A stretch of DNA of 64,000 bases from an uncultured Prevotellaceae bacterium (GTDB lineage: Bacteria > Bacteroidota > Bacteroidia > Bacteroidales > Bacteroidaceae). The notes under the pieces are model-generated. The model searched no databases. It was not told the DNA's origin and saw only the letters and a list, made by a program, of their open reading frames with translations. The stretch spans positions 62,001-126,000 of the forward strand of contig CAMVOK010000005.1 in the NCBI GenBank assembly GCA_947169115.1, given 5' to 3'. Below, in pieces: positions 58,032 through 64,000 of this stretch; position 1 is the stretch's first letter; each line of letters opens with the position of its first letter. A program made the position numbers and the translations under genes.

Positions 58032-60658
58032 TGCTTATGTCTTCTTGTTATGGTTTTGTGGATGGTGTGTGTTCCGGCTTGATATGTCTTTGACGCTTGC
58101 TCGTCGGGCAGCGTAACCGTAGCTGTTGCGCCTTTGGGGATGGTAAATGTCCAAATCCACTCGTCGCCTTTGTATTTCCAACTGCTCTTGATGAGTCCTG
58201 CAGCCGACTGATAGGTGGCGTCGAGATGTCCCAATCGCCGGTCTGGGACGGGGCACATGATGATGTGCTTGAAGCCAGATCGGGCCGGGTCGGCAGCTAT
58301 GCCGGCACAAGTTTGCCATATCCATTGGCACACGCATCCGTAGGCATAGTGGTTGAAACTATTCATGCCTCTTGGCCCCATGCCATGCTCCTTCGTGTAG
58401 CTGTTCCAGCGCTCCCATATCGTCGTGGCACCGTTATCGACAGAATAGAGCCAGCTGGGGTTCTTACGCTGGAAGAGTAGGGTATAGGCCACGTCGGTCA
58501 TTCCGTTATCAGTTAGCGTGGACATAAGGATGGAGGTACCCAGGAAGCCAGTCTGCAGACAGTCACCATGCTCTCGGAAGTTCTGACGCAGACGCTTAAT
58601 CATGCTGGCTTTCTCTTCGCCTTCGAAAAGGTTGTTCTTCAGGGCAAAGAGAGCGGGTGTCTGCATGGTGCTGAGGATATCGCACTTGAAGGTGCCGTCG
58701 CCGTTGAAGAAGCGTTCGCGCAGATAGTTCTTCGCCTCGCAAACCATTGTTTCGTATGCTGCTGTGTTGCGCCCTGTAGCCTTTGCCATATCACACATCA
58801 TTGCGGCATCGATGGCCCAATATGAGGCACCCAGATAGTTCCAATACTCTATAGCCTCGGGCTTCGGGCCGTTCTCGTCGAAGGCACTGCGTCCACAGGT
58901 CTCCAAAGGCTCATAGCTCAGCCAGTCGCCCCACTGGTAGTTGCCGTTCTCCTTGATGATAGCCTCGTGGTCGTACCGAGTATGGTTCACATGATCCATG
59001 TATAGCTTCATCGACTCCCAACTCTCCTCGACGATGGACTTGTCGCCAAACTGTTTCCAAACTGTCCATGGCACGATGATGCCGGCATCCGACCAGCCAA
59101 AACGCATATATTCATCTTTCCACGAGCCGTATTGTCCCGGAGGTGCCACGCTGGGATAGCCCCCTTCGTCGTTCTGCGAATCGCGCAGGTCGTGCAGCCA
59201 TTTGTGGAAGAAGCGATCGGTATTGGCAAAGTACGAACCTGTTTCTGCAAATACCTGTGTGTCGGCTGTCCACCCCAGACGCTCGTTGCGCTGCGGACAG
59301 TCTGTTGGTACGCTGAGGTAGTTGGAACGCATACCCCAGATGGTGTTCGAGATGAGTTGGTTCACGAGGTCGTTGCCCGTTGTGATATGCCCTGTCACCA
59401 TCTCGGGTGTGATGCTGCTCACGGGGATGGATTGAATATTCTCGATAACGACCTCATCTGTTGCGGTGATGTCCACGTAGCGGTAGCCGAAGAAGGTTTG
59501 ACGCGGGGTGTATTCGACGGTATTCTCCCTGCCCTTATGGGAGGGGGTGGGGGTAGGGCCGAAGGTGTAATCCAGTCGGATGCTTTTGTCGTGGATGCGC
59601 AGGTTGCGGCGGTGAATGCTCTCCTCAGGACCGTCCATACCGCGCGACTTGGAACCATTGCCGTCGTTCAGCAGTTCGCCAGGCAGACAGGTGAGTCGTG
59701 TGCCCGACTTGGCAGCAAATCGGAACGAGGGAACAGCCGCGCAGTTCTGTCCGAAGTCGATGACCAGATGTTCGCCGGGACAGACAACCATCTTTTGACC
59801 GTCTTTATACTCGCGGTCAATAACAATCTTGCCGTAAGCCTCGTCGCTGGCCCCCTCTACTTTGGAATAAACGTATGCGCGTTGGGGTTGGAGTGCCCAC
59901 TCATAGATATGATAAACCTCAGCGCCGCAGTTGGGCACGATAACACCCACATATTCCTTGCTGACAGTAGGCGCAGACAATTGTGAATTATGAATTATGT
60001 AATCGGCTTTGCCGCTTGATTCATTCAAGAATTGTGCATTACCCTTGCGGGCGTCATACTCCTCACCGTCGAAAATGGCAGCATGCTTCACTGGGCCGGC
60101 AATACCCGCCTGCCAATCTTTTATGTTAGTGCCGTAAAGGCGTTTTGTTCCATCAGCAAAGGTCAACTCCAGCACACCACGGAATGCACATTTTTGCCCG
60201 TACATGCCATTCGAACCACTGGGCGTGATAATCTTGTCGGCCCACCAGCCTGGCGTTACTTGGGCGGAAAACGTGTTCTTCGCCCCTTTCTTCGTCTGAA
60301 ACTGCTTCGTCACGTCGTAGGTAAACGAATATTTCGTGCGACTGTGGTGAGAGAACCCCGGGCGTAGCACCTCCTTGCCGATACGATGGCCATTTACGTA
60401 CAGATCGTTCACGCCGAGGCTCGTGGTCATCCACAAAGCCCTCACTACACGTTGCTCGTTCGTGAATGTGTTTACGAACCAGTTGGCACCGTCAGCAGCC
60501 CTTGTGTGCTCATCTACACGTCCTTGCACCTCTGGGGCATCGGCTACGCTAATCCACTCTGACGCGTTCCATGCCTCGTCAGGCAATGGACTCACCATCT
60601 GTGCCGACATCGTCAGCACACCCATCATTGCCATAAGACAGGAAAACAAATTCTTCAT
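58028..60658 (-). CDS. GH78 alpha-L-rhamnosidase, exported
   Basis: This 876-residue enzyme removes terminal rhamnose from pectins or glycosides. It has signal peptide NLFSCLMAMMGVLTMSAQ and N-terminal beta-sandwich domains (WMTTSLGVNDLYVNGHRIGK). The (alpha/alpha)6 barrel reads CPQRNERLGWTADTQVFAET, WLHDLRDSQNDEGGYPSVAP and GWSDAGIIVPWTVW, and a C-terminal domain closes with KGATATVTLPDEQ. ATG 60658 is used because the longer frame overlaps a gene remnant. Two repeat-like stretches lie in frame: GPTPTPSHKGREN (59520-59561) and IIHNSQLSA (59977-60003). Confidence 0.92.
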   Translation of the reverse strand: MKNLFSCLMAMMGVLTMSAQMVSPLPDEAWNASEWISVADAPEVQGRVDEHTRAADGANWFVNTFTNEQRVVRALWMTTSLGVNDLYVNGHRIGKEVLRPGFSHHSRTKYSFTYDVTKQFQTKKGAKNTFSAQVTPGWWADKIITPSGSNGMYGQKCAFRGVLELTFADGTKRLYGTNIKDWQAGIAGPVKHAAIFDGEEYDARKGNAQFLNESSGKADYIIHNSQLSAPTVSKEYVGVIVPNCGAEVYHIYEWALQPQRAYVYSKVEGASDEAYGKIVIDREYKDGQKMVVCPGEHLVIDFGQNCAAVPSFRFAAKSGTRLTCLPGELLNDGNGSKSRGMDGPEESIHRRNLRIHDKSIRLDYTFGPTPTPSHKGRENTVEYTPRQTFFGYRYVDITATDEVVIENIQSIPVSSITPEMVTGHITTGNDLVNQLISNTIWGMRSNYLSVPTDCPQRNERLGWTADTQVFAETGSYFANTDRFFHKWLHDLRDSQNDEGGYPSVAPPGQYGSWKDEYMRFGWSDAGIIVPWTVWKQFGDKSIVEESWESMKLYMDHVNHTRYDHEAIIKENGNYQWGDWLSYEPLETCGRSAFDENGPKPEAIEYWNYLGASYWAIDAAMMCDMAKATGRNTAAYETMVCEAKNYLRERFFNGDGTFKCDILSTMQTPALFALKNNLFEGEEKASMIKRLRQNFREHGDCLQTGFLGTSILMSTLTDNGMTDVAYTLLFQRKNPSWLYSVDNGATTIWERWNSYTKEHGMGPRGMNSFNHYAYGCVCQWIWQTCAGIAADPARSGFKHIIMCPVPDRRLGHLDATYQSAAGLIKSSWKYKGDEWIWTFTIPKGATATVTLPDEQASKTYQAGTHTIHKTITRRHKQ
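59520..59561. repeat. GC-rich repeat inside the GH78 gene
   Basis: GGGAGGGGGTGGGGGTAGGG (plus strand) with a preceding CTCCCTGCCC arm resembles the intergenic hairpin modules. It encodes GPTPTPSHKGREN. Confidence 0.6.
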
Positions 60659-60681
60659 ATCATCATTTTGTGTTGTTTTAG

Positions 60682-60833
60682 TTATTTGCTCTTCAACGTC
60701 AGGTTGGCGGTAGGCAACTGGCTTTTGATGTTCACGCTGACAGAGCCTTTCATCTGCGTGCTGCAGACCCCCCACCGGCTGTGGCCCCTACTGTCATCAG
60801 AAGCGCCCAGGTAAGTGCATGGTAGTTCTTCAT
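60682..60833 (-). pseudogene. Short gene remnant with frameshift at a C6/G6 tract
   Basis: ATG 60833 opens a signal-peptide-like sequence (MKNYHALTWALLMTVGATAG) that reaches a stop soon after a run of six G (plus-strand C, 60768-60773). One extra G would join it to a second frame reading MKGSVSVNIKSQLPTANLTL and ending at TAA 60682. It lies between GH115 and GH78. It may be the fused ends of a deleted exported enzyme gene. Weak call. Confidence 0.35.
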
Positions 60834-60862
60834 TATATATTTTTTGTTTTTTCAGATGCTTT

Positions 60863-63397
60863 TTATGGCTTAATGAAAACATTGTCAGGACTTGGCCCAG
60901 TGTAGCTCGCCTTAAGTCCACCCCAGTCGATGATTACTTTCTGCACCATCTGCCCTGCGTCGATCGTGTGGAAGGTCAGGGTGTGTGTGGACAGTGTAGA
61001 GTCGATGGAAAAGCGTAGGCGACAGGCGATGCCATTGCGCATTACCTGGTCTTTCCAAGAACGGCCGTACTCTCGGAACTTATTCTCAAAAAGCTGTATC
61101 TTTCCACCATCCATGCTGACACCGATGCGGTTGCTTAGTCCCTTATAAACAGGCCAGAATGGAACGGCATAGAAAAACACGTCAATGCTGTCGCGACTGA
61201 TGGCTGGAAGTGTGTAATCCACCTTGCCGTCTTGCAGTTGAAGAACTTGCCAGTCGTACCCTAAGCCGTTGATGATGCTGACACCTTCATCCTTGGCGGC
61301 AAACTTGGCGAGGTCCACCACATAGCATCCTTCGGCTGATGGGGATTCTGGTGTCAGATCCACGGGTTTCTCACCGATGTCAGGAGTGAGAGTAACCTCG
61401 GGCTTTAGATGATTGAGCGAGCGGAAGGCTGGCGCAAGTGCCATCATGCCTCGCCATTTGTTATTGAGCAGGGCGTTGAAACGGGCATTCAGGGCATTGA
61501 TGCTGTCGTAGGCCAGTTCCATCTGACGGGCGGCCCAATTGGCTTCAGCCGTCTTTCCCTCTGCAAGGAGTTCATGATTGAGTTGTGCCATTAGGAACTT
61601 GCGGTTCATCTGGTAGGCTCCCTGCACAGGAAACTGCACCAACTCATAAAAGGTGGCAACAAACTCTTCACTTTTCGTTTTCAACCCTTCACTTATTCTT
61701 TCCACTTCGTCGCTGATACGTTTGTAATCAGCCAATCGACGTTGGGCTTCGCCATAGTTCTTGAAGGAATATTCTGTGTCCTTCAGTCCGGTGTGTGCCT
61801 TGTCGTCCCACTCGTACTCCCAACCCATGTATTCGGGTTTGTGGCTCCATGCAAGCCGCAGATAGGTGTCGAGAATGTCCTGGTAGTTACCATTTCCAAA
61901 GATTTTCCCGAGGAACTCTGCCTGGTGTCTATAGGCTTTATCGAAACTGAAGGCGTTGATGTTCCAAGCCATATCCATGAAAGTCTGAATGCCGAGTTCC
62001 ATGGGCTTGATGTCTCCTACATTCAGCAGCCAATAGCGGTCGGCACCGTGGTCGTAGGCTTTCTTGAGTTCTTTGTACATCAACACTGGAGGAGTGGTAT
62101 AAATCCACAGATAGTCGTGCGGAGCACCCAGATAGCTAATATGATAATAAACGCCGGAACCGCCTGAGCGACGCTGTTCGTCAGGATTGGCGACACGCTT
62201 CATATAGCCATAGTTATCATCGACCCATACCAGAGTAATGTCGTCTGGCACCTGCAACCCGTGCTCGTAGATCTCCATCGTTTCCTTGTAGGGCACGAAT
62301 ATCTGCGGTATCTCGTCTGTCCTACGTCCGATATGCTTTTCCAACAGTTCTCTCTGATCTGCTATCACCCTTGTGATGAGTGGCACACGTTCCTCCATTG
62401 GCAAATTGCCTCGCAGACCCGCGTCGTGCACTCCACGCATGGCGGTGGTATAGATGTTCTCGTAGCACGAAGCCTCTGCCAGTCGTTTGTCCCATCGTTT
62501 GAGGATTGCCGCGCTGTTGGTCTTGTAGTTCCAGTCGCCGTCCACATCCTGATTCCATTCTGCTTTTGACGCTGTGTTGATGAGCAACGGTTCGCAGTGC
62601 GAGGTGGTGATGATGATACCGAACGAGTCGGCCACAAGTTTGCTCTCTGGATGGGTGTAGAAGGCTCCTGTACACGAATGCATGGCTGGCCCCAGCATGT
62701 TGGCCTTCAGACGCAGTAGCAGTTCACAGATACGGGCGTATGTCCGTGGACCGATGTCGCCCAATTCCTTTTCGTAGTTCTTCGATGCCCACGGCTTCAG
62801 TCCCCAGTCCTCGTCATTGATAAAGATACCGCGGTACTTGACGGAAGGGGCAGTAGAGGTGGTATCGGCTTTTACGTACAGTCGTTTATGCTTAATGACA
62901 GGAATATCGGCCCACCAGTACCATGGACTGACTCCCATCGCCTCGCTTAGCGTGAAAACTCCGTATGCTGCACCTCGACGGTCGCTGCCCACAATCACGA
63001 GAGCCTTGTTGATACCTTTCATAGGTGCATCCAGCACTTTGATTACGTACTGCTCCCACCCGCCACGGATAGCCGACACATCGAGAAGTCCCTCATTTGC
63101 AAGGCGGTCTATCAGTGGGTTGTTCTCCGTGGTTCCTACGATGATGACGTTCCTACCCTTGGGTTTGTCGGTAGTCAGTACATTAGGAGTGTTACCCGTC
63201 ACACGCGCAATGTCTTCTGCCAGCAACTGTGCCACTTTGCCGATTGTGATACCGTCCTTTGGCGATACAATAATCGGTGTGCTGCTATCCTCGGTTATGG
63301 GGAAGTCATCCCCCATGCTCTGTTCTGTCACTGTCACCTGCGACCAGAGCAGGGAGGTCTGTATGATAAGGACGCATGTAATAAAGAAGCCCTTCAT
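60863..63397 (-). CDS. GH115 alpha-glucuronidase-like enzyme, exported
   Basis: This 844-residue enzyme should remove (methyl)glucuronic acid from xylan side chains. It has signal peptide GFFITCVLIIQTSLLWSQ. Family landmarks: IIVGTTENNPLID, VIVGSDRRGAAYGVFTLSEAMGVSPWYWWADIP (core SDRRGAAYGVFTLSE), YRGIFINDEDWGLKPW, LRLKANMLGPAMHS, VWVDDNYGYMKR and GSGVYYHISYLGAPHDYLW. Length is in the usual range. It starts one base after the NPCBM gene and lies in the glycan locus with GH78 and the sulfatase. Confidence 0.93.
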   Translation of the reverse strand: MKGFFITCVLIIQTSLLWSQVTVTEQSMGDDFPITEDSSTPIIVSPKDGITIGKVAQLLAEDIARVTGNTPNVLTTDKPKGRNVIIVGTTENNPLIDRLANEGLLDVSAIRGGWEQYVIKVLDAPMKGINKALVIVGSDRRGAAYGVFTLSEAMGVSPWYWWADIPVIKHKRLYVKADTTSTAPSVKYRGIFINDEDWGLKPWASKNYEKELGDIGPRTYARICELLLRLKANMLGPAMHSCTGAFYTHPESKLVADSFGIIITTSHCEPLLINTASKAEWNQDVDGDWNYKTNSAAILKRWDKRLAEASCYENIYTTAMRGVHDAGLRGNLPMEERVPLITRVIADQRELLEKHIGRRTDEIPQIFVPYKETMEIYEHGLQVPDDITLVWVDDNYGYMKRVANPDEQRRSGGSGVYYHISYLGAPHDYLWIYTTPPVLMYKELKKAYDHGADRYWLLNVGDIKPMELGIQTFMDMAWNINAFSFDKAYRHQAEFLGKIFGNGNYQDILDTYLRLAWSHKPEYMGWEYEWDDKAHTGLKDTEYSFKNYGEAQRRLADYKRISDEVERISEGLKTKSEEFVATFYELVQFPVQGAYQMNRKFLMAQLNHELLAEGKTAEANWAARQMELAYDSINALNARFNALLNNKWRGMMALAPAFRSLNHLKPEVTLTPDIGEKPVDLTPESPSAEGCYVVDLAKFAAKDEGVSIINGLGYDWQVLQLQDGKVDYTLPAISRDSIDVFFYAVPFWPVYKGLSNRIGVSMDGGKIQLFENKFREYGRSWKDQVMRNGIACRLRFSIDSTLSTHTLTFHTIDAGQMVQKVIIDWGGLKASYTGPSPDNVFIKP

Positions 63398-63398
63398 G

Positions 63399-64000
63399 TC
63401 ATTTTATAATTTTCTTTCCGTTATTGATGAAAATTCCTTTGGGGAGGTGTGACGTTGCGGAAACTCGTCTACCACTGAGGTCATAGACAGCATCTGACTT
63501 TAATCGTAAATCGTAAATCTGTAAATTGTCAATTTCCTTGATGCCCGTAGTAGCCTTGTCTCCCAGACGGAACAGCCTCACGCCGTGACTGGGCACGGTA
63601 GGGCTGATGGTGCCAGTGGCGGTGCCAAGGTCCTCGCCCATCCAGATGTCATAGACGGGAACGGGCTCAGAGGAGTTGTAACCCAACTGTGTAAGGTCGA
63701 AGTCGAATGTCTGATTCTTGGTGACGTAGAAGATGAACTCCATCGTTGTGCCTGTGGAAGACGTATTGTCCTTGTCGCACGAAGAGTCGTAGCCGCAGAG
63801 GGCACGGAAGGTCTTCCACGAGTGACCCTCGGGCAGGTCGTAGATGAGGGTGCACTGGGCATTCATGCCGAGACCGGTGGCGTATGCCTGACCATCAACC
63901 TTGAGCGTGCCGCCCTCCACATTCTTGTTCACATGCAGCGAGCCCCATTCCGACTGGTAGGAGGTCTGCTTCAGTGTGGTCAATGAGGTCTCGTTGCCTT
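63399..64000 (-). CDS. NPCBM-domain exported protein with T9SS tail (5' part outside window)
   Basis: The frame is open to the window edge, so the apparent start at 63983 (TTG) is internal. The visible part has an NPCBM-type carbohydrate-binding module (WGSLHVNKNVEGGTLKVDG, YATGLGMNAQCTLIYDLPEG, FRALCGYDSSCD). A short beta strand pair follows (PSHGVRLFRLG). It closes with a T9SS tail (YDLSGRRV ... NNGKKIIK). The arrangement suggests the end of a glycoside hydrolase such as GH27, but the catalytic domain is outside. A repeat-like run (63500-63534) encodes the linker NLQIYDLRLK. Confidence 0.82.
   Translation of the reverse strand, partial: GNETSLTTLKQTSYQSEWGSLHVNKNVEGGTLKVDGQAYATGLGMNAQCTLIYDLPEGHSWKTFRALCGYDSSCDKDNTSSTGTTMEFIFYVTKNQTFDFDLTQLGYNSSEPVPVYDIWMGEDLGTATGTISPTVPSHGVRLFRLGDKATTGIKEIDNLQIYDLRLKSDAVYDLSGRRVSATSHLPKGIFINNGKKIIK
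63500..63534. repeat. aatcgtaaatcgtaaat repeat inside the NPCBM gene
   Basis: TAATCGTAAATCGTAAATCTG followed by TAAATTGTCAATTTCC resembles the intergenic tract at 50508-50560. It is read in frame as the linker before the T9SS tail. Confidence 0.55.

Overview
The window is chromosomal DNA of a Bacteroidota member, most likely Prevotella or a close relative. Indicators: the 286-residue RpoD that lacks region 1.1; promoters of the TTTG-N19/20-TAnnTTTG type in front of many genes; exported proteins ending in type IX secretion (T9SS) sorting tails (DLSGRR / YNLAGQRV ... NGKK); a T9SS Plug-type protein; BspA-like repeats; FimB/Mfa2-like and DUF6359-like lipoproteins; and several polysaccharide-degrading enzymes. 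No rRNA, tRNA, phage, transposase or CRISPR array was seen.

Layout. 1-5.3 kb: end of a T9SS cargo gene, a Wza-type export lipoprotein, a four-gene minus-strand operon (YihY/BrkB, fimbrial-type lipoprotein, a 48-residue membrane peptide, DUF6359-like lipoprotein) and the RNase P RNA. 5.8-13.5 kb: HtrA protease, a candidate structured RNA of about 390 nt, then two fasciclin-domain proteins and a BspA-like LRR protein. 13.8-18.5 kb: a HigBA toxin-antitoxin pair, rpoD, and a cluster of exported protein, HPr-kinase-like ATPase, S26-type peptidase and PqqD-like protein. 18.4-22.2 kb (minus): envelope genes (T9SS Plug, DUF1460 amidase, MtgA, OmpA-like lipoprotein). 22.3-31.3 kb: proS, two AmpG-like permeases, a 1007-residue receiver/PEP-synthase-like protein, gdhA. 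31.4-43.4 kb: an unknown exported protein, a 61-residue peptide, a 2128-residue T9SS adhesin, a GH125 mannosidase and a Cthe_2159-type beta-helix protein. 43.5-45.3 kb: LytS/LytTR two-component pair. 45.3-50.5 kb (minus): redox and metal genes (glutathione peroxidase, patatin, ZIP transporter, metallo-beta-lactamase/rubredoxin fusion, free rubredoxin, flavin-binding protein between two near-identical mini-HTH genes, ferritin-like protein). 50.7-55.1 kb: AraC regulator, thioredoxin, PheC-like protein, GNAT, TIGR04076 protein, Fe-alcohol dehydrogenase. 55.2-64 kb (minus): glycan locus with sulfatase, sugar O-acetyltransferase, GH78 rhamnosidase, GH115 glucuronidase and an NPCBM-tailed protein cut by the window edge.

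The most striking feature is a set of short intergenic repeat families: GA-rich tracts, AT-rich tracts, GC-rich hairpins, heptanucleotide minisatellites and REP-like palindromes. They fill most long gaps, often as modular composites in a fixed order. Members of the same families also lie in frame inside real genes: a permease loop, a ZIP loop, the PEP-synthase-like protein, GH78, two signal peptides, the mtgA 5' end and a linker before a T9SS tail. Three genes missing from a 60-residue ORF cutoff were recovered by reading the gaps (48-residue membrane peptide, 53-residue rubredoxin, 56/57-residue HTH pair). All functional calls rest on sequence motifs and memory of families; no database search was run.
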